DNA of 64,000 nt from Patellaria atrata CBS 101060 (lineage: Eukaryota; Ascomycota; Dothideomycetes; Patellariales; Patellariaceae). Shown here piece by piece: positions 12,897 to 22,285 of this stretch; position 1 is the stretch's first letter, and every line of letters starts with the position of its first letter. Where the stretch lies: contig MU006101.1 of NCBI GenBank assembly GCA_010093705.1, positions 471,614-535,613 on the forward strand. Reading direction: 5' to 3'. Both the position numbers and the translations under genes were made by a program. Below the pieces are notes generated by a model, which was not told the DNA's origin, made no database searches, and worked only from the letters and a program-made list of their open reading frames with translations.

Positions 12897-14312
12897 ATGG
12901 CTACGAAGCGTTTTCCAAACCCTAGGAGCAGCTTTGGTCATTCCGACGAAGAAGGTTTTGGATCATTGCCGTATGTTGTATTAACTTCGTGTGATTAGGG
13001 GCCTACTAATGATTCTAGTCCTCCACTATTCCAAGAAACATCGTATATAATCCCAGGCTCAGCCGAAGATAGAAAGTCCAAAGAAAAGCGTGACGATGAA
13101 GGCGACTTGTGGAAGGCCGCTTGGGACGAGATCTGGTACAAGAAAATGGCTCCATTCTTCTCATTTGGTGAAACACATTATATGAGGAATTACCTAAGTC
13201 ACCAAGTTACGAATGACTTAGCCAAATTTGCGAGTAAGATTCTACCTTTCCCAACACTGTGTGCGGAACAAGTTGATCTCGGGACTAACAAAATTTCAGA
13301 AGAATTGCCTGAGCCGCCAACTGAGTTCGGACATGCGACCACTTCTCGTTTCACTCTCCCTCCCGCCAATGATCTCACACTCAGTGTTAAGAAACTTAGA
13401 GATCCCACCATTAGTTATCCGACGTCTATTAAATTGGACGATCCAAAGCTTGAGACCCTTTTTGCTAAACATATAGCACGTGCTCTTGCACCACTGCCCC
13501 CTCCCAAAGTTCCTAAAGCTACAGCTCTTAGAGGTAAAACCCTCAAAGAAACAGCGGATAATCGCCCTTGCCAGTCCTCTGCAAATAGCATTCACGAACT
13601 TGTCACTAAAGATGCCGAGAATGACCTCAATCGCAGTCAGTCTGTAGTTACGGAACCGTCCACTAACGATAGTGCAGATGAACCTATCGAGGAGATTTCC
13701 ACTCCATCACTTCGATCATCTCGCTATGGAACGACCACTGAAGCGAGGAAGTGGTCAGCAGAAAATGCCGCAAACGCTGAAGCTCAGCTCTTGCACGAGC
13801 AACTCGAGGCGCAAGTGAAGTCTATTGCCAAAGGAAGCAAGAAGTCTCCTGCACTTAGGAAGACACACGTCGAGATCCAAAACCCACGCTTCAGACCACT
13901 GACCGCAAAGATTAAGCTGCCACCACCGCCGAAAGGCCGCTCTCGAAAGTCTACCACCCCAGTAAACGCCCTTATCACTCCACCTACTACCACGTCTCCA
14001 AGGACCAAGACTCCCCATGCGAAGCAGCCAACCACTCCCGTCACCCATCATCACCGTCGCGGCTCGGTCTCCCTCAAGGACTATATTCCTCCGTCAACTC
14101 CAAAGGCGCCAAAACGCAAACGCGTTTCATCAGGCGAAAAGCCGTATGTGCCTCCTGCTAGTGAGGTGAGCCCGACAGAAGAACATGTCGCTGGAAAGCG
14201 AAAGAGGACCGAGGAAGTTGCGAAAGGGTTCAAGGTCCGAAGAGCTACCAGGGACGAAGATGGGCTGGTCTTGAATCCGGTGAAAAAAAAGACCAGCGGG
14301 CAGGCCAGCTAA
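12897..14312 (+). CDS. basic nuclear-like protein, unknown; tail out of frame
   Basis: Two exons: 12897-12970 and 13019 onward. The intron has a clear CTACTAAT branch site. As read, it encodes 455 aa and stops at 14312. A short ordered-looking N-terminal part (WKAAWDEIWYKKMAPFFSF) is followed by a long Ser/Thr/Pro- and Lys-rich disordered region with several TPxK/SPxK-like sites and bipartite NLS-type clusters (KAPKRKRV, GKRKRTEE). The stop comes just after an A8 run at 14283-14290. In the next frame the sequence stays strongly protein-like to a TAA at 14524-14526, with KKRPAGRPAK (AT-hook-like) and TPKRVTRSGSL. The true product is therefore probably about 70 aa longer. I do not recognise the family; a chromatin-associated role is inference from composition and the AT-hook-like motif. 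Confidence 0.7.
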
Positions 14313-14526
14313 AACTGACAAAGCCCCTACTGTAACAGAGCCACCAGCGAAGAAGAGGAAGAGTTCCGCTGTACCACCTAAGGTGATTGTACCAACGAAG
14401 AAGGCTTCGATCTCGAAGAGTAGAGCAGCTTCGGTGCCGGAGACGCCAAAGAGGGTAACCAGGAGTGGTAGTTTGGCGGAAAGAGGAAAGGGGGAAGAGG
14501 TAGATAGGCCATGGTACGCCTGGTAA
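14313..14526 (+). other. probable C-terminal coding tail in shifted frame
   Basis: This stretch continues the preceding gene in another frame. It is rich in Lys, Pro and Ser and contains KTDKAPTVTEPPAKKRKSS, VIVPTKKAS and SVPETPKRVTRSGS, matching the composition of the upstream protein. It would be read if the A8 run at 14283-14290 were A7 in the genome or transcript. Assembly error, a real indel or transcriptional slippage are all possible. Confidence 0.6.
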
Positions 14527-15302
14527 GAAGAAGTTTGCCTTGAAAGTGATAAAAGTCCTACACTAGCTTGAGATCTAATAGCGAGATGGGGCCATTGAGC
14601 CAACTAAGATTGTTTGAAGGGGCCGTTGTTATTTGTTCAGATAGATGATTGTTCTACTTCGAATTTGGTCTTTTTGGCGTTACGGAATGGACTTTTAGTT
14701 TGAAATGGTGTCGTGAATCAAACACTCTAGAAAAGCTCAAGCTGAACGGTTAGGAACAGCGCGTATTCGATAATTCCCTTACAATTTAAGGGGTAATATG
14801 GAACTGGAACCCCCTCTGATGGTCAGCTAAGTATGAGTTCTTCATTTCATCTTACAGCTCAAATACTATTTCTCAATTCGCTCTTCTTCCTGAATCAAAG
14901 ATCGTCCATAAGGTATTCTATGCCCTGCCTTTGAGATAAATTCTTCCTTAGTCTATTGCCTTCCACAGGGCAGTCATGTGGACGGTCGCACCTGCCTTCG
15001 GTGGTTTTACCCCTCAAACCTCAATCTTAGCTTTGTTATGATTTTCCTTCGCGATCTCTCTATTTTTGTTGTTCTCCGCCTTGCGTTCTCCATCTTCTCT
15101 ACATTTCTGACAGACCAACTTTGGCCGAACAATGTGAGCAATTTCCTTTGCATATCGGCTCACCATACTGACTTTTATTCAGTGACAGAGAAGAAGCCTG
15201 ATAATAGGCATGAAAGAGCAAACAAATCATCGAGAAATAAACGTAGGTGTCTAAAGCGCGCTCATCTACAGTAACTGATCCATTATCCAGGCATCACCTA
15301 CA
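14527..15302. other. intergenic / leader region
   Basis: About 0.8 kb between two plus-strand genes. A 98-codon frame at 14978-15274 is hydrophobic at first but ends abruptly and lies in the likely 5' leader of the next gene. I do not support it as a gene. Confidence 0.4.
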
Positions 15303-15875
15303 ATGCCGCCCGTACGACGTGGACGCGCTCCAAATGGAAGGTTCACAGTAAAATCTTCCTACAGAATGCGCTCGAGACAAATCGGCGCACCTCAAACACC
15401 ACCAGCGCTTCAAGTGCGCACACCTAGTTTGGAAGTGACAAGTCCAAACCAAAGCAACGCAGACGAAGAAGCAAACAGCAGGCCCAGCACTCCTCCTGTA
15501 CAGAAGGAGGAAGACACGACAAGGAATGAGCGGGAGGTCACGAACGGCCTCGAAACAATCAAGATCGAGGACGACTCCCCTATTCGCGTGCTCTCTCCAG
15601 CGTTTGGACAGGCGTTAATAGCAGACCAGGCCACGACTGTCCCAAGGAGCGAGGCCAGACCTTCCACAGGGGTTCAACGGGAGCCCACAGTCTCCGTCAC
15701 TGTGTCGGTTGAGGAAACTCAACATTCGTCCACCCTCACGTTAGATAAGAAATCTCTGGAGGATACCAAGATTGGTGACCTCCTGCCTCCGGTGGTTCGC
15801 CGCCAGTTGCTGGCGTCGGATCCCGAGGCCAAAATTGAGGTCCACATCGTGGTGAAGGAGATTAGGGAGGGATGA
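15303..15875 (+). CDS. hypothetical protein, 190 aa
   Basis: A single-exon frame starting at the ATG in ACAATGCCGCCC. The N-terminus is basic (MPPVRRGRAPNGRFTVKSS), the middle is Ser/Thr/Glu-rich and likely disordered, and the C-terminus looks folded (LGDLLPPVVRRQLL-like, then AKIEVHIVVKEIREG). TIKIEDDSP fits a sumoylation consensus (psi-K-x-E) followed by an acidic patch. Its composition suggests a nuclear protein, but I do not recognise the family. It is convergent with RAD2, with 578 bp between the stops. Confidence 0.6.
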   Translation: MPPVRRGRAPNGRFTVKSSYRMRSRQIGAPQTPPALQVRTPSLEVTSPNQSNADEEANSRPSTPPVQKEEDTTRNEREVTNGLETIKIEDDSPIRVLSPAFGQALIADQATTVPRSEARPSTGVQREPTVSVTVSVEETQHSSTLTLDKKSLEDTKIGDLLPPVVRRQLLASDPEAKIEVHIVVKEIREG

Positions 15876-16453
15876 GTGCTTGTACATAGTAAGGTGAGAT
15901 ATAACCCCACGTTCACAGCACTATTGTCTTTTGTACCTATTCCCTTATCATGACACTCCTGAGTTACTGTATCATCGCGTGGGAACTGATCTCCGACTCA
16001 ACTCTCCGCAAATAATGGAACTGTAAGAAAGAATTGAAACTGTACTACCTCATTTCCCTATATCTGCCTCACACCTATCGATTCTTCGGATTCAGGGATA
16101 TGGAAGCGGGTTTATAGTGAGCACAGTAACTCAGGAGTGCCAACCACAATACTCGCCGAGATTTTGTTTTATCGAACTATGTGCATGCACTAACTACCTC
16201 CCAGTAGTATCGAAGGATGGACGACATCAAATTCACTGGGCGATAATTTTTCTGGAACTAAAATGGTAGATGGACCGACCCCTTAGTACGATATATGGTG
16301 CAGCTCTGAAGAGGCCATGAATGGATTTTGCTCGGATTGTCAGGCTGGATTGGCTGGAAACTCCTCTTTGAATAGGTGTATCTTCTGTCTATATGCAAGC
16401 TGAATATGAAGAACTTCAGTTCAACCAAAAAAATCCTCCGCTGTGATACAACA
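15876..16453. other. convergent intergenic region
   Basis: 3' flanks of the 190-aa gene and RAD2. AT-rich, with no open frame or strong hairpin that I can support. Confidence 0.5.
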
Positions 16454-19400
16454 TCAAGATGGCTTGGTAGTCTTCCCTCTACCTCTGCCTCTACTTGAGC
16501 CAGTTCTTGCTCCCTTTCTCGCCTTCTTAGGAGGCTCGTAGTCATCTCCATCCTCTGAAGACCCCTCTGCGTCCGCCGATGATACCGCGTCTTTCTTCGC
16601 TCTCTTACCTCTACTGACCCTCGTGGGCTGATCATACCCCATAACGATCTCCTCATCCAGCTTCCCACTCTCCCCATCCCTAACCCTCCGTTCCCCTGAC
16701 CCATTATCTCTTCTCACTGCACTCTCCCTAATCCTCCCCAACGCATTCTCCAACCTCTTACTCTTCCCTACCTCCCTCTTCCTCGGCGCAAACGCGCCCG
16801 CCCCCACAGTCCCACCTACGAAACTGGTGATATTACTCTGCGTGCCCTCGCGCTCCCGCCTATTCATATCTCTAATGACAGGCACGAGGACCTCATCCGT
16901 GCGCTCCCTGCTCCAACCCACGGAAGCCATAAGGAAGCGCCTCAGGGCGTCGAGGTCAGGGACGCCCCACCGGAACGGCTGCGCGTCGTCGTCGACCGCG
17001 GGGCGCAGATAAGCGTCCTCGACGCGGGGGTCGGGAAACGCGGTCGGGAGGAAGAGCTTGGTGGCGTTAGCCTTGCGGAACTTGCGACGAAAGGGGATGG
17101 GCTGGTCGTCTGCCTTGGGGCGACGGTTGGCCTGGACGTCGGCCCACCAGTCCCTGAACGCGGTGAGGTGGCCGAACTCGGATATTATTTCGAGGGCGGT
17201 GACGGGGCCGACGCCAGGGAGTCCTTCGGTGTAGTCTGAGCCGAGGAGTTGGGCGAGGGCGATGAGTTTAGAGCGTGTCAGGCCGAAGTCCTTCTCGAGG
17301 TCGGACGAGAGGTAGCATTCGACGAATTTGGCTTGGTTGAACATGTTCTTGTAGACTCTGGTGCCGCCGAAGAGGAAGGTGTCGCTGTCGTCGGTGACGA
17401 TGCCGTCGACGAGGCCGAGGCGGACGAGCTCGGCGCATTGCGCTTCTGCTTCCATGGGCGCCGTGATGTAGGGGAGCCCGAAGAGGGAAAGGAGGTGTTG
17501 GCATTCTTGGATCATGGAGGTTGTTACTTCATCTGCGTCGCGGCGGTCGCGCTTTTGTTGTGACAGCAGCACTTTGAGGTCGCGATTGTATTGTTCGGTG
17601 GATGTGGTGCTGGAGAGGGGGACGCGGTTATTGAGTTGGGAGGTGAAGCGTTCGTGTTCTTCGAATTCCTGGGCGAGTTGCTGGAGGATGGTGTCTTCTT
17701 CCGGGTCGGAGTCGAAGTATTCGGCTTCGGCTTCGACGTCAAGATCGAGAGGAAGGTTATCGTCGGCGAGGCCTGATGCGGGAATAACTGTGATGTCCAT
17801 CTCATCGACAGGCCGGAGGGATTCTTCTTCAGGTTCGGTAGGTTCGGTAGTGTTTGTTGGTTCCTTAATTAGAACGTCTTCAAACTCGTCTTCCTGTTCA
17901 GGAGATGGTGAGCTAATTTGTGCATTGTCTGGAGTAGCTATCTTATCAACCGTCGGACGGGACGTTTGATGTATCTCTTCCTGATCACTTTGTTCCCACT
18001 CCAAGGGTTCACCATCTGATTCTTCCAAGATGTTAGTTCGAGGAGATGGCAATCCTTCCTTTTCTTTAGCTGCTAGTGCTACTGAGGGCATTGGCTCATT
18101 TTGGGTTCTATTATCAGGAAGTGTCTCTGTTGAGGGAGGTGGCTCTGCCCTAACCTTATCCGCAATATCTCCCATTCTCAATTCGGGCTCATGAACAATG
18201 ACGTCCTCCATTTCCGCATATTCGTTCTTTTCGTCATCGTCATCGTCGGATTCAATAGCAATGACTTCCTTCTCCTTTTGTGATGATAAGTCCACATCAA
18301 TGGCCTCCTGAGTATCTTGAATTCGCGATTTCGGCCGTTCCTGGAACTGGAACAATTCCTCATCCGTCTTTCGATCCTTTCGGCGATCTTCAGCTTCGAT
18401 GGCCTTCTGAGCATTAAGATCTTCCTCGATATTACCTTTGAACCAAGGGGGAAGTGGTACCGCCTGTTTCTTTTCCTTCCTGTCTGTCTCTTTCTCGAAG
18501 CCGCCCGCAGTATTCTCTGATAACTTTTGCATTTTCTTTTTTCCGAGAAGCGAGCTTCCCAGATCAAGTTTCTCGAACGGAAGAGGACCATCAAATGGGC
18601 TAGCTTTCACTTGTTCTGTCACAGCAGCTTCAGACCGAGGCGGCGAGGGTTGCTTTACAGCTGGTATCCTGGGCGGGGGCAAAGACTTCCGTTTCGACTT
18701 CCTCGATTCTGCAAGCGCTGCTTGCAAATTCATATCATCGTCCTCACTATCCTCTTCTATGAATGTACGAGGCATTACCTTGGTAGCCCTGGCATTCGCA
18801 GCATGAGCTATAGACATGCCCTTTCCCTTAAAGAAAGGTTTGGGTTCTTCTGCTTTCTTCTGGTTTTGTTGAAAGACTTCCATGAAGTCGTCATGTTCGT
18901 CTTCACTCCCGCCTCGTTCTTCCTCTAGCGACATGGCAATTGCGCGTTGTAAGTCGGGGTCGTCCTCGTCTCGAAGTTGGATCGTTGATTGGTCTTCGAG
19001 ATCATCGTGGGTGTTCATGTCTACGTTTTCCCAGTCTTCTTCATCTTCATCCTCTGCTACGAAGAGGGAGTCTGGTTGGGGCACATTGCGCTTCGGTCGC
19101 TGCATATGATTCTTGGCCTGAATCTGGCCGGTATTACGTGGTGGATGAATGTTATTTCTACTGCTTCTAGAGGAAGGTTTCATCAAGCTTTTGGGTAGTC
19201 TATTTAGTCCTTCGATCGGAACGTCTTCGAATTCTTCGTCTTCCCATTCTTGATCCTCTTCTTGATTGGGCTGAGGGACCGGCTTGTCCAAATCTATAGG
19301 TTTATTTCTTTCGCCTTCATCCTTATTAACCACGACACCCAATGCCCAGCCACCTTCTACGCCGTCATTCTTGACTAGAACGTATTCGCGGTTGCGCGAG

Positions 19401-20317
19401 CTGGCCACCCTACCAGTAGATACGCCTGGTAAACTATCGTTCATGCCATTGATATTCATGAGACGCTGCGTTAACTCGTTCCTTTCCCTTACACGCTCGA
19501 TTTGGAATCTAGAAAACGCCATGCGATCTGGGAACATCGTGTCCAACTGCTCCTTTGACAAGCCCATCCTTAATCTACTCCTTAACCTTGCCGCGTTGAG
19601 GATATTATAGCGATCGCTGTCCGGTAGACTCATAAAGAACGGACTATCAAAGTCGATCTTCGAAAAGTCGTAGACATTGATATCCTCCCCCCGATCAAAC
19701 TGTCTCGCATAACGTTCCAACTCTTCTAAACTCATAATCCGGGGATCATTCTGTCCACCCATCTCCGAAATCGACACATCCAGATCAGGCAAATGATACG
19801 CATCACTCTTCCTAAACGTGCGATTCCTCTTCCGCTCTTCTTCCGTCATAAGCACCTCAGACGCGTACACCAAATTCTCCGGTATAGGTTCTTCCTCCCG
19901 GACATGGTGATTCGTGCCCCTTGCCCTCGCTTCCTCCTCCTTCCTCTTCCTCTCCTCCTCTTCCGCCGCCCTCTGCATCTGTAACGCCAACAGCTTCCCC
20001 GCCGTCCTCACCGCATCCTCGCGTCTGCCCTCTCTCCTCGCCTTCCTCCCACTGATCGTCTGTCGTTTCAATGCCGGCGCCCCTCCGTCAAACACAAACA
20101 CCGGCTTTATGCCGATGAAGAGGAGCTTGCAGATTCGACGGAAGAAACCGACGACGTGCGAGTTGCGCAATGCGTTGCCCTCTTTGTCCCGCACCGCTTT
20201 CAGGAATTGATAGATCCAGATTGAGGCGTCGACGGCGAGGCGTTTTTTGTTCAGCGTTTCGATCTTGATAGGGCGGGCGGAGGGTTGGAGGACGGTCCAG
20301 AGGCCGGTGACACCCAT
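16454..20317 (-). CDS. RAD2: RAD2/XPG nucleotide-excision repair endonuclease
   Basis: One uninterrupted exon of 1287 aa. The XPG N-domain begins at once (MGVTGLWTVLQPSARPI, AVDASIWIYQFLKAVRD, VFVFDGGAPALKR). The XPG I-domain lies near residues 950-1040: ITAPMEAEAQCAEL, IVTDDSDTFLFGG, then the helix-hairpin-helix LLGSDYTEGLPGVGP. These carry the acidic metal-binding residues of FEN1/XPG nucleases, which cut 3' of a lesion within the TFIIH repair bubble. The roughly 850-residue spacer is acidic. It includes two ubiquitin-interacting-motif-like helices (DPDLQRAIAMSLEEE near 457 and DMNLQAALAES near 530) and a conserved block ending RLRMGLSKEQLD. A PCNA-binding-like box, QSNITSFVGG, sits near 1162, and the C-terminus is a basic NLS (KKARKGARTGSSRGRGRGK). 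Orthology to S. pombe rad13 and human XPG is clear. Confidence 0.97.
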   Translation of the reverse strand: MGVTGLWTVLQPSARPIKIETLNKKRLAVDASIWIYQFLKAVRDKEGNALRNSHVVGFFRRICKLLFIGIKPVFVFDGGAPALKRQTISGRKARREGRREDAVRTAGKLLALQMQRAAEEEERKRKEEEARARGTNHHVREEEPIPENLVYASEVLMTEEERKRNRTFRKSDAYHLPDLDVSISEMGGQNDPRIMSLEELERYARQFDRGEDINVYDFSKIDFDSPFFMSLPDSDRYNILNAARLRSRLRMGLSKEQLDTMFPDRMAFSRFQIERVRERNELTQRLMNINGMNDSLPGVSTGRVASSRNREYVLVKNDGVEGGWALGVVVNKDEGERNKPIDLDKPVPQPNQEEDQEWEDEEFEDVPIEGLNRLPKSLMKPSSRSSRNNIHPPRNTGQIQAKNHMQRPKRNVPQPDSLFVAEDEDEEDWENVDMNTHDDLEDQSTIQLRDEDDPDLQRAIAMSLEEERGGSEDEHDDFMEVFQQNQKKAEEPKPFFKGKGMSIAHAANARATKVMPRTFIEEDSEDDDMNLQAALAESRKSKRKSLPPPRIPAVKQPSPPRSEAAVTEQVKASPFDGPLPFEKLDLGSSLLGKKKMQKLSENTAGGFEKETDRKEKKQAVPLPPWFKGNIEEDLNAQKAIEAEDRRKDRKTDEELFQFQERPKSRIQDTQEAIDVDLSSQKEKEVIAIESDDDDDEKNEYAEMEDVIVHEPELRMGDIADKVRAEPPPSTETLPDNRTQNEPMPSVALAAKEKEGLPSPRTNILEESDGEPLEWEQSDQEEIHQTSRPTVDKIATPDNAQISSPSPEQEDEFEDVLIKEPTNTTEPTEPEEESLRPVDEMDITVIPASGLADDNLPLDLDVEAEAEYFDSDPEEDTILQQLAQEFEEHERFTSQLNNRVPLSSTTSTEQYNRDLKVLLSQQKRDRRDADEVTTSMIQECQHLLSLFGLPYITAPMEAEAQCAELVRLGLVDGIVTDDSDTFLFGGTRVYKNMFNQAKFVECYLSSDLEKDFGLTRSKLIALAQLLGSDYTEGLPGVGPVTALEIISEFGHLTAFRDWWADVQANRRPKADDQPIPFRRKFRKANATKLFLPTAFPDPRVEDAYLRPAVDDDAQPFRWGVPDLDALRRFLMASVGWSRERTDEVLVPVIRDMNRREREGTQSNITSFVGGTVGAGAFAPRKREVGKSKRLENALGRIRESAVRRDNGSGERRVRDGESGKLDEEIVMGYDQPTRVSRGKRAKKDAVSSADAEGSSEDGDDYEPPKKARKGARTGSSRGRGRGKTTKPS

Positions 20318-21342
20318 GACGAGAAGGGCATGTGGGCGATATCAGCGCTTGTTTCGGATGTCTCGTATAGGGCTTTAAAACTCACGTCCGGAGATTGCGC
20401 GTTAGAATTGAAGTGGCGTGCGCGTTGATGATATTGTGTATGACAGACAGGATGCGACGGGAAGTTTGTTGCCTGATGACGCACAAGGGAAGCGAGACGT
20501 GTGGCGAGCAACGCGAAATCACCTGCGCACATCTTCAGACATGATTTCATGAAAGTTTTGATTCAGTATCTAACCCTCTATTTTTCATCAAGTTAAAGAC
20601 AATTCGACTTCCAAATATCTTTACCATCAGGTTCAGTTCCACCAGATGCAAGTTGAAGTTAAGTGTTTTGACCGCAAATTCAGGGCTCGATTGTTTAAGT
20701 ATCTTCATACCAGTCATACTGTAATGTGTATCTTGTAGTAATTTCAAAATCCTATGTTTCTTCTAGAGAAGAAATTATTTTCCTATATCAAAGTCACCAC
20801 CCCTTCGAAATACCTTCCAACAACCATCTCCAACCTACCTACGGATATAATCCCCATTTCAGGGGTTATACCCATACGTCCCCCCATCGACGATATCTTC
20901 ATTTCTCTTGCCCATTCCTTGATTTCTGCATCAAAATCCCGTATCTCCCTCCCATATGTACCATATGACCCTCTTCCATCAAACCAGTATCAAACCATCC
21001 CACGCCCTCATCCCACCTCATCCTAGCCCAACCCCTTGAAGTTAGCGATACCGGCTAAAATGGGTTCTGAACTAAGTCAAGAAACACCAACAAGTACCGT
21101 AACAGCGCAGAATACCGACAACCAGGTCATCCTCCCCCTCCCCTCCTTCACATGCCCACCGTAGTTCTACAGTGACGGCAAATTCTCCGATCTTCGTCTC
21201 ACAGACCATTCCTCCATCATTCAAAAAAAGCCCATGACGATATCCAGCAGTTTTCCACTTTCCATCCTCAAAAATCACCCAAGAAAACCGCGCCGCACCG
21301 GCTAAACCCGCAACGTATCTAACAAACCCAGGTACTTATCAC

Positions 21343-21413
21343 ACCCCCTCCTCTCTATCCGAGGGGGTCTCGACCTCACCTCCTGCACCGCCGGAGGGCC
21401 ATAACCGGCGGTG
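21343..21413. repeat. two adjacent perfect hairpins
   Basis: Stem 1: ACCCCCTC (21343-21350) pairs with GAGGGGGT (21361-21368) across a 10-nt loop. Stem 2: CACCGCCGG (21386-21394) pairs with CCGGCGGTG (21405-21413), also across a 10-nt loop. They sit 17 bp apart in a C-rich non-coding stretch. The structure is visible directly; any role as a structured RNA, terminator or protein site is unknown. Confidence 0.6.
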
Positions 21414-22231
21414 GGGACGTCCTTACGGCCCGATCAGGCCAACTGTGTGCCCAAAGAAGCATTCACCGTGTTTTCCCAGTTCTTGACTTACAGCCGCCAC
21501 AGCCGTGATGGGTGGGGATGTGCTTGGTACGGTATAAGGTACTTAAACTTGACACCCTCTTTACATCGCACATCGTACAGTATCTGGCAACCTATCCCAT
21601 CCGCCGCATCTGCAACGTGCTCCAAAACCCGGTTTAGAAAACACCACCGATACCTATATTACACCTGTCCATACACTATGTGTTTTATTCCCTTCTATAC
21701 CGCCCCGTAGTCCTCGTACCTCATTTCCCAGTCAACCAACCCAACATTTCACCCGCCCTACCCGACACAACTCCCGATCCCTTACTGCAAACATCCCACC
21801 CCTCCCCCAACACATATGCCCCTTGAAAATTGAAGCAAGTGAGGGTCCCTGAAGTGCACAGTAAGGTAAGGTAGCGGAGTGGTTGTTCATCCATAAAACC
21901 GGGTCCAAACCACCTCATCTGATACACATAGTGGCACAAACACCCACGACACCTTAGGGTACCCACCAGCACTTCACCAAGCCCTCAAACCACGGTTAAA
22001 ACAGGGCACATAAACCCTACAGGGGTAAGTCCCTAGGCGGTGAAGCCCGGCTTCTGTCCTCACTACTTCTCAGGAAGGGTGTGATGTGATGTGATGGAGG
22101 GGTTCGGGTTCGAGAGACTAAGAGTAGTGAGGGGCTTGATTTAAGCTACCTTACTTTTTAGCTTGGGATTGAGGAAACGGAACGTCGGACGGAGGGTGGG
22201 GACGGGCATTCGGGTCATGGGGCTGGATGTA

Positions 22232-22285
22232 TGTAGTGTGGTGTAGTGTGGTGTAGTGTGGTGTAGTGTAGTGTAGTGTAGTGTA
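22232..22285. repeat. simple tandem repeat, GTGTAGTGTG / GTGTA
   Basis: About three copies of a 10-bp unit GTGTAGTGTG run into about five copies of GTGTA. Non-coding, within the gene-poor block. A polymorphic microsatellite is the simplest reading. Confidence 0.9.

Noticed and set aside
17249-17969. Long plus-strand frames antisense to RAD2
   Set aside because: They mirror the GC-rich codons of a clearly real gene, lack domains, and overlap each other in different frames.
20251-20550. Minus-strand frame overlapping the RAD2 start
   Set aside because: It overlaps the RAD2 coding start in another frame and has no family match; RAD2's own ATG is certain by conservation.
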